DNA of 42,022 nucleotides from Oscillospiraceae bacterium (GTDB taxonomy: Bacteria > Bacillota > Clostridia > Oscillospirales > Acutalibacteraceae). The notes under the pieces were generated by a model. That model was given only the letters and a program-made list of their open reading frames with translations, ran no database searches and was not told where the DNA came from. The stretch is taken from positions 1-42,022 of the forward strand of contig CAJTCS010000015.1 of NCBI GenBank assembly GCA_910574995.1. The letters run 5' to 3'. Shown one piece after another: positions 9,136 to 17,008 of this stretch; within the stretch, counting starts at the first letter, position 1; every line of letters starts with the position of its first letter. Made by a program: the position numbers and the translations under genes.

Positions 9136-9795
9136 GTGAAATTGTTTATTTACGGCGCGGGCGGCGCAGGGCTTGAAACCTACGACCTTGTGAGCAGAAA
9201 CAGAAAGATAAAAACCCGCTATACAGGCGTTTATTTCGTTGACGATTTTGCGCCGGAAGGAGAATATTACGGCACCAGAAGACTCCATTTCACTTCATGC
9301 AAGGAGTATATGGGGGAGGATGGCGCTGCGTTCATCATTGCGGCAGGTGAGCCTGCGGTGCGCAGGCTGCTGTATGAAAAAGTCAAGTCTGCGGGCTATC
9401 CCTTGGCAACGCTGATTGACGAGACTGCGATCATTTCAGATACGGCGGCGATAGGAAAAGGGTGTATCATCCAGGCATATGCCGTTGTTTCTTCGGAAGC
9501 AACCATAAACGAAAATTGCTTTTTAATGCTGCAAACTATTATTGGCCATCATGCGGTTATGGAAAGCCATTGTGTAGTTTCGCCAAAGGCAACGGTTGGC
9601 GGGCACAGCCGGGTTGGGACAGAGGCTTTTTTAGGTCTGGGTTCCTCCATGATGCAAGGGGTCAATATTGGCAGCAAGGCCATAGTAGGATTAGGTTCCA
9701 TGGTGTTCAAAAATGTGGAGGACGGCGCTACTGTAATCGGGAACCCCGCCAGGGTGACAAAGGGAAATAGTGAGCATAAAGTTTTTGGTAGATAA
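9136..9795 (+). CDS. PglD/NeuD-like sugar O-/N-acyltransferase (left-handed beta-helix)
   Basis: About 219 aa. The N-terminal part has a PglD_N-like nucleotide fold (KLFIYGAGGAGLETYDLV), followed by hexapeptide repeats (DTAAIGKGCIIQAYAVV onward) of the left-handed beta-helix acyltransferases. GTG 9136, nine bases after GAGAGG, is the preferred start; TTG 9127 is the alternative. PglD and NeuD acetylate amino-sugars or sialic acid with acetyl-CoA. Placed between the LuxEC fusion and a FabZ-like gene, it may use an ACP- or CoA-bound acyl group. The donor and acceptor are inferred only. Confidence 0.82.
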   Translation: MKLFIYGAGGAGLETYDLVSRNRKIKTRYTGVYFVDDFAPEGEYYGTRRLHFTSCKEYMGEDGAAFIIAAGEPAVRRLLYEKVKSAGYPLATLIDETAIISDTAAIGKGCIIQAYAVVSSEATINENCFLMLQTIIGHHAVMESHCVVSPKATVGGHSRVGTEAFLGLGSSMMQGVNIGSKAIVGLGSMVFKNVEDGATVIGNPARVTKGNSEHKVFGR

Positions 9796-9807
9796 TGGGG
9801 AGGAAAT

Positions 9808-10299
9808 ATGGAAAATAACGGAAAAAAAGTGCTATCATTTGACGCTTATGAACTGCAAAAGTATGAACCGAACCGGTATCCCTTTTTGTTCATCGACAGG
9901 GTGACGGAATGTGTGCCGGGCGAGTATGCCAAAGGGTATAAGAACCTGACAAACAACGAATGGTTTTTCCCCCATCATTACGAGGGGCATCCCTTTATGC
10001 CGGCGGCTATACAGACCGAGGCCTTGAGCCAGATGATAACAGTTGCGTTCACAACATTGCCAGAAGTGGAACAGGTGGACGTAGTCGGCTCCCGGTGGAG
10101 CGCGAAATTCCACAGGGAAATCCGCCCAGGGGACAGGCTGGATATCGAAGCCTTTGTAAAATCCTACTCTAGAGGCGTGGGAAAAGGGTATGCCAAGAGC
10201 TATGTGGACGGGGAGTTGGCCTGCGAAGTGGAAGTGACTATGGTCATACCCTGCGTGTTCAACAAGTATAAGCCCCAAACAAAGGCCGAGGGAAAGTAA
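9808..10299 (+). CDS. FabZ/FabA-like hot-dog dehydratase
   Basis: The 163 aa product has NRYPFLFIDRV followed by FFPHHYEGHPFMPAAIQTEA. This matches the FabZ pattern in which the His of the GHFP-like segment and a Glu about 14 residues later are catalytic. FabZ dehydrates 3-hydroxyacyl-ACP to enoyl-ACP. A good GGGGAGGAAAT precedes the ATG and the SDR begins 1 bp after it. A housekeeping fab operon would be expected to hold accA-D, fabD and fabF, none of which is here, so this is probably a dedicated copy for the acyl branch of the glycan locus. Confidence 0.8.
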   Translation: MENNGKKVLSFDAYELQKYEPNRYPFLFIDRVTECVPGEYAKGYKNLTNNEWFFPHHYEGHPFMPAAIQTEALSQMITVAFTTLPEVEQVDVVGSRWSAKFHREIRPGDRLDIEAFVKSYSRGVGKGYAKSYVDGELACEVEVTMVIPCVFNKYKPQTKAEGK

Positions 10300-10300
10300 T

Positions 10301-11170
10301 ATGCTGACAGGGAAAAACGCTATCATAACAGGTTCAAACAGAGGCATAGGCCTGGCTGCTGTGGAAGTTTTTGCAGAGCAGGGCGCCGTCGTTTGGGCGT
10401 GCGCGCGTACGCGGTCTGAAGAATTTGAAAGCCGATTGAAGGAAATAGCAGACAAAAACGCTGTTGCCATCACTCCGGTTTACTTTGACGTTTCCGATAA
10501 AGCCGCGGCCAAAGAGGCCGTCCAAAAAATTGGCAGGGCTGCGGGGACGATTGACGTCCTGGTCAACAATGCTGGGATTTCTGTTGAGAAGCTTTTCAGT
10601 ATGACCTCGATAGAAACTATACAGAAAACCATAGAGGTCAACTTCTTATCCCAGGTGTACTTGGCACAGCTCGTATCCCGCTATATGATGAAGGCTAAGG
10701 CCGGCAGCATTGTAAATGTCGCGTCCGTTGCGGGGATAGAAAGCGAGGAGGGGGGCGTCGCCTATGGAAGCAGCAAGGCGGCCGTCATCTTTGCCACAAA
10801 GACCATGGCCCTGGAGCTGGGGCCTTATGGGATAAGGGTAAATTCGGTCTCGCCCGGCTTTATTGATACGGACATGTGGGCAGGGCGCAAGGATGAAATA
10901 CGAGAAAAAATTTTGAGCGAAACCCCGCTTCGCAGGCAAGGGGCGCCCCGGGAAGCAGCCAATGCCATATTGTTCCTGGCCTCAGAACTTTCATCCTATA
11001 TTACACGGCAAAACATTGTGGTAGACGGCGGCAGGCGGGGGGGGGGGGAGACATACAGTGCCATATGTCTAAACCGATTTCCGGCTATTATGATACTTTG
11101 GGATGCTTTGAAACAGAAGGATTACGATGATGATATTAAAGAATGGAAGAAAAATTATAAACGGATGTGA
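10301..11170 (+). CDS. FabG-like short-chain dehydrogenase with a 12-G tract near its 3' end
   Basis: Classical SDR: TGSNRGIG cofactor motif, NNAG, Ser then VAYGSSKAA (Tyr155, Lys159), and PGFIDTDM. FabG proteins usually stop shortly after VDGG. Here VDGG is followed by a run of 12 Gs (11037-11048) and then 43 residues with no resemblance to SDRs, running 44 bp into neuB. One G fewer would stop the frame at 11070-11072. One G more would stop it at 11128-11130, overlapping the neuB ATG by ATGA. The listed end is therefore for the sequenced G12 state and may be one phase of a switch or a homopolymer error. It presumably reduces a 3-ketoacyl- or sugar-linked carbonyl. Confidence 0.85.
   Translation: MLTGKNAIITGSNRGIGLAAVEVFAEQGAVVWACARTRSEEFESRLKEIADKNAVAITPVYFDVSDKAAAKEAVQKIGRAAGTIDVLVNNAGISVEKLFSMTSIETIQKTIEVNFLSQVYLAQLVSRYMMKAKAGSIVNVASVAGIESEEGGVAYGSSKAAVIFATKTMALELGPYGIRVNSVSPGFIDTDMWAGRKDEIREKILSETPLRRQGAPREAANAILFLASELSSYITRQNIVVDGGRRGGGETYSAICLNRFPAIMILWDALKQKDYDDDIKEWKKNYKRM
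11037..11048 (+). repeat. Homopolymeric G12 tract, possible phase-variable slippage site
   Basis: Twelve consecutive G residues lie inside the SDR coding sequence right after the conserved VDGG. Each of the three possible tract lengths modulo 3 gives a different C-terminus (stops at 11072, 11130 and 11170), and they differ in how they overlap neuB. Poly-G tracts drive phase variation in Campylobacter glycan loci. Whether it happens here, or whether the length is a sequencing artefact, cannot be told from one sequence. Confidence 0.7.
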
Positions 11171-12167
11171 GCCGTACATAGTTGCGGAATTGAATTCTAG
11201 CCACAATGGCAAAATCGCTATCGCAAAAGAAATGATCGATGCGGCGAAAGCCTGTGGGTGTGACGCGGTGAAATTCCAGTCTTGGTCGGCGGAATCCCTG
11301 TATTGCCGGGATTATTATGACCAGAACCCCATTTCCAAAAGGATGGTCAGCCGGTTTTCGCTAAAGCCAGAGGAATTGTTAGAATTGGCCCAATACAGCA
11401 AGAGTATTGGCATTGATTTTTCCTCTACCCCTTACTCCAATCCAGAAGTGGACTTCCTGGTAGACCAGTGCCAGGCGCCTTTTATCAAGGTGGCTTCCAT
11501 GGATATCAATAACCTGCCTTATTTACGGTACATTGCGAAAAAGGGGGTGCCTATCCTTTTGTCGACCGGCATGGCGGATATAGAGGAAATCAAAGAGGCT
11601 GTCCAAGAAATTGAAAATGCAGGCAATCGGAACGTCTGTATACTGCATTGCGTGTCCTTATACCCGGTAGAGCCACAGGACGTGAACCTGCGCAATATGG
11701 CCATGCTGAAAGAAACATTCCCTGATTATGCGGTAGGGTATTCGGACCATACTGTGGGGAGCCAAACGGCATGTGCCGCTGTTGCCCTTGGCGCGGCGGT
11801 AATAGAAAAACACTTTACCCTTGACAATAAAAAAATCGGCTGGGATAACCAGATGGCTACAGAGCCTGCCGATATGGAAGAGCTGGTAACGGGTTGCCAC
11901 ATGGTGCATAGTGCGTTAGGGCATTATGAAAGGGTCCTTTCCCCCGGCGAACTAGGGCAGCGCATAAAAATGCGTAGAAGCCTTGTGGCTGCTGTGGATA
12001 TGGAAAAGGGCCATGTGATAACTGAAAAAGAGCTTACCGCAAAGCGTCCAGGAGATGGGATTCCAGTAGGCCAATATAAACGCATAGCTGGACGGGTACT
12101 TATAAAGGACTTGCAGAAGGATCAGAAAATTCTAGAGGAATACTTGCAAGAAAGAGGATCTGAATGA
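11127..12167 (+). CDS. NeuB/SpsE-family PEP-dependent nonulosonate synthase
   Basis: About 346 aa with an N-terminal TIM barrel (VAELNSSHNG, DAVKFQ, STGMADIEE, YSDHT, EKHFT) and a C-terminal antifreeze/SAF domain (residues about 290-346, RPGDGIP). The His residues in SDHT and KHFT match the metal ligands of NeuB. The family condenses PEP with an open-chain aldose aldehyde. The usual GPDH-type segment after KHFT reads IGWDNQMATEP here, a divergent version. No NeuA, NeuC or Pse/Leg gene is visible. AGAAGGA serves ATG 11127 or 11130. ATGA overlap joins it to the following luxE-like gene. The true co-substrate is unknown. Confidence 0.88.
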   Translation: MMILKNGRKIINGCEPYIVAELNSSHNGKIAIAKEMIDAAKACGCDAVKFQSWSAESLYCRDYYDQNPISKRMVSRFSLKPEELLELAQYSKSIGIDFSSTPYSNPEVDFLVDQCQAPFIKVASMDINNLPYLRYIAKKGVPILLSTGMADIEEIKEAVQEIENAGNRNVCILHCVSLYPVEPQDVNLRNMAMLKETFPDYAVGYSDHTVGSQTACAAVALGAAVIEKHFTLDNKKIGWDNQMATEPADMEELVTGCHMVHSALGHYERVLSPGELGQRIKMRRSLVAAVDMEKGHVITEKELTAKRPGDGIPVGQYKRIAGRVLIKDLQKDQKILEEYLQERGSE

Positions 12168-13240
12168 TAGAAGATTTTCATAAGCTGCCGCCTTATTCTT
12201 TGGCTAAGCCTGAAAAAAGGCAACTTTTGCTAAAAGAACTGAACGAGTTGACGGAGATGCACCGGGAAAGGTGCGCTGGGTATGCGCGATTTCTGGACGC
12301 AATCGGTTATAGCCAGGGGCAGGCGCAAAAACTGGAAGATGTACCGTTTGTACCTATACGGATTTTCAAAGAACTGGACTTGAAAAGCATCCCGGATGAG
12401 CAGGTGTTCAAGACCATGATGTCATCGGGGACAAGTGGCCAGGCACAGTCGAAAATATATCTTGATAAGAGGACGGCCATCTTGCAGCAGAAGGTTTTAC
12501 TCCGGCTTTTAGGGGATTATGTGGGGCCAAAGCGGTTGCCTATGCTGGTGGTGGATTGCCCTGCAACCATACGGGACAGGCGGTTGTTTACGACCCGAGG
12601 CGCCACCATTATGGGCCTGGATTTTATGGCAAAAAAGATGGTGTTTGTGCTGAACGACGACATGTCTTTGAACTTGGAAGCACTGATGGGATTTTTGGAA
12701 ACCTACGGGAAGGACAATTTCCTGATTTTCGGATTCACCTTTATGATATGGCAGCACCTTTTTGATGTAATTGAGAAAAAGAACTTGCAGGTTGATCTAT
12801 CTAATGGTTATTTATTAACAGCCGGAGGATGGAAGAAGCTGACAAACGCGGCTGTATCCAATTTGGATTTCAAGAAAAGAGGGGAGAATGTCTGCGGCAT
12901 CAGGCATTATGTAGACCATTACGGCATGGCAGAGCAGACCGGATGCATCTATGCGGAATGTGCATACGGCCATCTCCATGCCAGCATCTATTCCGATGTT
13001 ATCGTAAGGAGATACCAAGATTTTTCACCCTGTGGGTTTGGCGAGCCTGGCTTTATCCAGGTTTTGTCCAGCCTGCCCCATTCCTATCCCGGGCACTCCA
13101 TATTGACAGAGGATAAGGGCATTATCCTTGGTGAGGATGACTGCCCCTGTGCGAGGAAAGGAAAATATATACAAGTGCTGGGAAGGATGGAAAATGCTGA
13201 GATAAGGGGGTGCAGCGACACCTATGCAGCCAGCTTTTGA
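12164..13240 (+). CDS. LuxE-like acyl-protein synthetase (stand-alone copy)
   Basis: This 358 aa protein matches the N-terminal half of the 6799-9120 fusion along its whole length. It has MSSGTSGQ near residue 87, YGMAEQTGCIYAE, SYPGHSILTED and GEDDCPCARKGKY, and ends shortly after RGCSDTY where the fusion continues. LuxE forms an acyl-AMP and transfers the acyl group to a Cys before handing it to LuxC. It starts by ATGA overlap with neuB and overlaps the luxC gene by 17 bp, so translation is coupled. The substrate is unknown. Confidence 0.87.
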   Translation: MIEDFHKLPPYSLAKPEKRQLLLKELNELTEMHRERCAGYARFLDAIGYSQGQAQKLEDVPFVPIRIFKELDLKSIPDEQVFKTMMSSGTSGQAQSKIYLDKRTAILQQKVLLRLLGDYVGPKRLPMLVVDCPATIRDRRLFTTRGATIMGLDFMAKKMVFVLNDDMSLNLEALMGFLETYGKDNFLIFGFTFMIWQHLFDVIEKKNLQVDLSNGYLLTAGGWKKLTNAAVSNLDFKKRGENVCGIRHYVDHYGMAEQTGCIYAECAYGHLHASIYSDVIVRRYQDFSPCGFGEPGFIQVLSSLPHSYPGHSILTEDKGIILGEDDCPCARKGKYIQVLGRMENAEIRGCSDTYAASF

Positions 13241-14417
13241 CAGGATAAAATACCTTGTGGGTAGTCGGAAGATACTCGAGCAGATGGAAACTGTGCCAGC
13301 CCTTCCTTTGTTTTCAGATAAAGTGTTGGGCTTCCTCGATTGTTTTTCCAAAAAGCTGATGGAAAACCGCGAGGCACGGCAATATCCGGATGTGATTGCC
13401 TACGCCTTCTGGATAAGGAAAGCGCATATGGAGCAGGCCAGGATGGCCTATCAGGCAGGGACGCAACGGGTTGGAAGAGGGGTTGCGTTTCAAATAGCCC
13501 CGTCAAACATCCCGGTCCAATTTGCGGTTTCCATGACCTATGCCCTTATAGCGGGCAATGCGTCGATTGTAAGGATATCTGATAAGGAATTTGAACAGGT
13601 AGATATCATTTGCCAAACCTTGCAGGCGGTCATGCTGGATGCATACCCTTGTCTGGCCCCTTATATTTGTATCATCCGGTATGCGCACGATGACACCATA
13701 ACCCAATTGCTTTCAGATATGTGCGGGGTGCGGATGATATGGGGCGGCAACCGCACCATTTCGGCTATACGCAAGACACAAGTAAGGCCGCGGTGTTTGG
13801 ATTTAGGGTTTGCAGACCGGTACTCCATCGCTGTAGTTGACTCAGATGATTATCTAAAACAAGACAGAGATGCGATTGCCCGTGACTTTTACAATGACAC
13901 GTACTTTTCGGACCAGAACGCGTGCAGTTCCCCAAGGCTGATTGTCTGGACAGGGCATGGCATACCGAAGGCAAAAGAAGTGTTTTGGGGCGCGTTGGCA
14001 GACGTGGTGTCTGAGAAGTATAAGATGGATCCTATATGCGCATCTGAAAAGCTACTGAAAGTTGCAGTATGCGCCTCTAGATATCCGGGCGTGAAAGCCA
14101 TAAAAAAGGACAACCTGCTCGTAAGGATAGAGCTGCCTGCCTTGTATGAGGATATCATGGGCTTCAGAGGGAACTGCGGTTTCTTTTTTGAGTACAGCGC
14201 GGACAAGCTGCAAGAAATTGTCCCCATACTGACGGAAGATTGCCAGACTATCGCGTATATAGGCGGGATAGAAGAGGAGCTTCGAAAGGTCATTGCAGAC
14301 AACGGTGTAAAAGGCGTTGACAGGATCGTGCGGGTAGGGCACGCCGCTGACATTTCCTTTGTGTGGGATGGGCTGGACTTGCCCAACGTCTTATCCCGGC
14401 AAATAGGCAATTCATAA
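13224..14417 (+). CDS. LuxC-like acyl reductase (stand-alone copy)
   Basis: The 397 aa product matches the C-terminal half of the fusion. It carries GVAFQIAPSNIPVQF, IWGGNRTI and DFYNDTYFSDQNACSSP, the last containing the predicted catalytic Cys (about residue 234). LuxC belongs to the aldehyde-dehydrogenase superfamily and reduces an acyl-enzyme to a free aldehyde with NADPH. Translation starts within the 3' end of luxE. An acyl carrier protein gene follows by 31 bp, suggesting ACP-bound substrates. Confidence 0.88.
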   Translation: MQPAFDRIKYLVGSRKILEQMETVPALPLFSDKVLGFLDCFSKKLMENREARQYPDVIAYAFWIRKAHMEQARMAYQAGTQRVGRGVAFQIAPSNIPVQFAVSMTYALIAGNASIVRISDKEFEQVDIICQTLQAVMLDAYPCLAPYICIIRYAHDDTITQLLSDMCGVRMIWGGNRTISAIRKTQVRPRCLDLGFADRYSIAVVDSDDYLKQDRDAIARDFYNDTYFSDQNACSSPRLIVWTGHGIPKAKEVFWGALADVVSEKYKMDPICASEKLLKVAVCASRYPGVKAIKKDNLLVRIELPALYEDIMGFRGNCGFFFEYSADKLQEIVPILTEDCQTIAYIGGIEEELRKVIADNGVKGVDRIVRVGHAADISFVWDGLDLPNVLSRQIGNS

Positions 14418-14448
14418 AAACATATTTCAAATATAGGAGGCTATTAAA

Positions 14449-14688
14449 ATGACAAACCAGGAAAAATATACAAACGCGTTCGTAGAGGCTTTGGAAATAA
14501 GCGGTAACCAGGTGGAAGGGCTGGAATACCAGGCAATCCCCGAATGGGATTCTGTAGGGCATATGTCCCTTATCGCAGCAATTGAAGAAGCTTTTGATAT
14601 TATGATGGACACAGACGATATTATTGATTTTAGTTCTTATAAGAAAGGGCAGGAAATTTTGAAAAAGAATTATGGTGTCGAGCTGTAA
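14449..14688 (+). CDS. Acyl carrier protein
   Basis: This small acidic protein of 79 aa has the 4'-phosphopantetheine attachment motif WDSVGHMS (Ser at about residue 35), followed by the acidic helix AAIEEAFDI typical of ACPs. It has a near-perfect AGGAGG ribosome binding site. It closes the lux/fab-like block, so it is the probable carrier on which the activated acid is reduced, dehydrated or transferred. It is separate from housekeeping fatty acid genes, none of which is seen here. Confidence 0.9.
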   Translation: MTNQEKYTNAFVEALEISGNQVEGLEYQAIPEWDSVGHMSLIAAIEEAFDIMMDTDDIIDFSSYKKGQEILKKNYGVEL

Positions 14689-14755
14689 GATGAATTTCAT
14701 GGAAACTTTAATCATTAGTATAAAATAGACGCATTTTGAGATTACTGCATAGATA

Positions 14756-14774
14756 AAATCCTAATATAGGATTT
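14756..14774. other. Short inverted repeat in AT-rich gap
   Basis: AAATCCTA, a 3-base loop and TAGGATTT form a perfect 8-bp stem in the 142-bp gap between the ACP gene and the next radical SAM gene. No clear U-run follows, so it is a weak terminator candidate. The gap is visibly more AT-rich than the genes to its left and could mark the end of one transcription unit. Confidence 0.3.
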
Positions 14775-14830
14775 GAATTTAATACATATGAGATTAGGCA
14801 ATAATTAAGAAAGCGGAGGCGGTTTTGAGA

Positions 14831-15991
14831 ATGGAGAGAAACGTAATATTCGGGTTGGGAATGGTGGGAAAGCAGGCGCTTAGAGAACTCGGTAAAGAAA
14901 ATGTTGCATATTTTATCAGTAACTCCTCTGATAAATGGGGAAAGATGTTTGCTGATATTCCAGTAATATCACTGGAAATTTATATAAGCTTGAATCAAAC
15001 GTATCATGTGGTGATTGCGAGCAATTACGTAGACAGTATGATTTTGCAGCTAAAAGAACTTGGTATTACAAACTATTCTATTTTTAAAGACCCATCTACC
15101 CGCCGTGTATATGAAACAGACGAATTAATTTTTAATCAATATGAGACGAAACCGGAAGCCAGTTCAGAATTAGAGTGGAATAGTTCTAGAACATTGCAAT
15201 ACAGAATAGAAAATGTCCGTGCTGCGGTAAAACTGATACAAGCGGAAGATCTGCCATTATTTACATCTGTTGAAGTAGAAACTATTAATCGCTGCAATGG
15301 TATTTGTTCTTTTTGCCCTATTAATTCAAAAGTTGATCCGAGAGAAAAGAAAATTATGTCAAAAGAGATGTTTAAATCTATAGTGGATCAACTAGCTGCT
15401 TTACATTATAGTGGAAGGTTTTCGGCATTTTCCAATAATGAGCCATTATTGGACGATAGGATTGTAGAGTTTCACCAATACGCCAGAAAGCAACTTCCAC
15501 AAGCAAAATTCCATTTATACACAAATGGAACACTTTTGACTTTGGATAAATTCAGAGCCTTAGTTGAGGTATTGGATGAGTTGATTATTGACAACTATCA
15601 GCAAGACCTTAAATTGATTGATCCGTGTAAAGAAATTGAAAAATATTGTGAGATCCATAAAGATCTGAAAAAGAAAGTTACAATATTACTTAGAAAACCA
15701 CATGAGATCTTGACTTCCAGAGGTGGAAATGCTCCCAATAGGACACAGATTAAAGATTATTCTGAAGAACCATGTGTGTTACCTTTCCGACAACTTGTTA
15801 TCCGCCCAGACGGGAAAATATCGCTTTGTTGTAATGATGCGCTGGGAGAGCATACGTTAGGCGACTTGACGAAAGAGTCTATTTGTGATGTCTGGTTTGG
15901 TGAGACATATAAAAAAGTGCGGGAAAGCCTTAGGCAAGGTAGAAAGTATTTTGGAAAATGCAAATACTGTGACACCTTCAACGTGTACTAA
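14831..15991 (+). CDS. Radical SAM/SPASM protein with N-terminal Rossmann-like module
   Basis: The 386 aa protein begins with a nucleotide-fold-like module (NVIFGLGMVGKQALREL, residues 4-20, to about 100). The radical SAM core has NRCNGICSFCPI (Cx3Cx2C binding the 4Fe-4S cluster and SAM). A C-terminal SPASM-like region follows: PCVLPFRQLVIRPDGKISLC, then CxxC-type pairs ending CKYCDTF. The ATG at 14831 lies after GCGGAGGCGG; TTG 14825 is an alternative. The gene is more AT-rich than the lux/acp block. Related proteins modify sugars or peptides; the substrate is not recognised. Confidence 0.82.
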   Translation: MERNVIFGLGMVGKQALRELGKENVAYFISNSSDKWGKMFADIPVISLEIYISLNQTYHVVIASNYVDSMILQLKELGITNYSIFKDPSTRRVYETDELIFNQYETKPEASSELEWNSSRTLQYRIENVRAAVKLIQAEDLPLFTSVEVETINRCNGICSFCPINSKVDPREKKIMSKEMFKSIVDQLAALHYSGRFSAFSNNEPLLDDRIVEFHQYARKQLPQAKFHLYTNGTLLTLDKFRALVEVLDELIIDNYQQDLKLIDPCKEIEKYCEIHKDLKKKVTILLRKPHEILTSRGGNAPNRTQIKDYSEEPCVLPFRQLVIRPDGKISLCCNDALGEHTLGDLTKESICDVWFGETYKKVRESLRQGRKYFGKCKYCDTFNVY

Positions 15992-16050
15992 TAATAGAAT
16001 CATTTTTAAACAACTTATTATAGTTTACAATAAAAAGGTAATGCGTTTAT

Positions 16051-17004
16051 ATGGAGAAACAGATAGATATCAGCGTAATTATATTAAGCTACTATCATGA
16101 AAAATATATTACACAAACGATAGACAGCATACTTGCCCAAGAGACGGATTTGCAGTATGAAATAATAATAGGCGATGATGCTTCTGGAGACAGGACACCG
16201 GAGATTATCCAGGAGTATGCAGAGCGATTCCCAGACGTTATTAAGCCAATTCTGCGTCCCCAAAATGTGGGGGCCACTTACAACGGCTGGGACTTATACT
16301 GTCGGGCAACAGGGAAGTATATTGCCGTTTTGGAAGGCGATGATTTCTGGATGGACAGGCACAAACTGCAAAAGCAGTTTGATTTCCTGGAAAGCCATTC
16401 GGGGTATGCGGGCTGCTGCAGCAAATGTTTAATTGTGGATGAACAAGGCCGTGCCGACTATGAACGGAGCTGCCACATTGCTTGGAATAAAAAGGTGTTC
16501 ACATTGGACGATTTGATAGATAGCTGGCAACTACCTGGACAAACCGGTACTATGATGTATAAAAACATTTTTAGGGATATGAAGCCGGAGGAATATGACA
16601 TTCTTTATCGGGCGCATTCAGTCGTAGGTGATAAAACAGTAGTTCTTTTATTGCTGTCCCAAGGACCTTTTTTCTGTAGCAATGAGGTTCTTTCCGCTTA
16701 CCGCTTTATTGATAAGAAGGGGAACAATAATTGGTTTTCCCTCCACCACTCAAACCCTTACCGCAATTATGATATGTTCATGTATCCATGTAAGCTGGAA
16801 AGCTGGGCGAGGAAGAATTTGAAATTGCCACGCGGCATGCATTTGGGGAAGAGGAACTCTTATCGTTTTGCGCGGTTTGTAGAAGAGTGCGTAAAGAAGC
16901 CGGAACGCAAAAAAATCCAATATCTGTTTGAGATGATTGCCCACAGCCACCAGCAGCTGCAATACGCTTGGTATGTGCTGAAAGCGCTGATAGAAATGGA
17001 GTGA
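16051..17004 (+). CDS. Family 2 glycosyltransferase
   Basis: 317 aa GT-A protein: SVIILSYYHEKYITQTIDSI at the N-terminus, IIGDDASGDRTPEII, NVGATYNGW, then VLEGDDFW in place of the DxD metal site. It moves a sugar from a nucleotide donor onto the growing glycan at the cytoplasmic face of the membrane. No membrane segments are evident. The ribosome binding site is weak (AAAAAGGT). The sequence does not tell which of the nucleotide sugars made in this locus it uses. Confidence 0.88.
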   Translation: MEKQIDISVIILSYYHEKYITQTIDSILAQETDLQYEIIIGDDASGDRTPEIIQEYAERFPDVIKPILRPQNVGATYNGWDLYCRATGKYIAVLEGDDFWMDRHKLQKQFDFLESHSGYAGCCSKCLIVDEQGRADYERSCHIAWNKKVFTLDDLIDSWQLPGQTGTMMYKNIFRDMKPEEYDILYRAHSVVGDKTVVLLLLSQGPFFCSNEVLSAYRFIDKKGNNNWFSLHHSNPYRNYDMFMYPCKLESWARKNLKLPRGMHLGKRNSYRFARFVEECVKKPERKKIQYLFEMIAHSHQQLQYAWYVLKALIEME

Positions 17005-17008
17005 CAGC

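Noticed and set aside
6799-14417. Bioluminescence operon
   Set aside because: LuxE and LuxC homologues are present, but luxA, luxB and luxD are not. The context is glycan synthesis.
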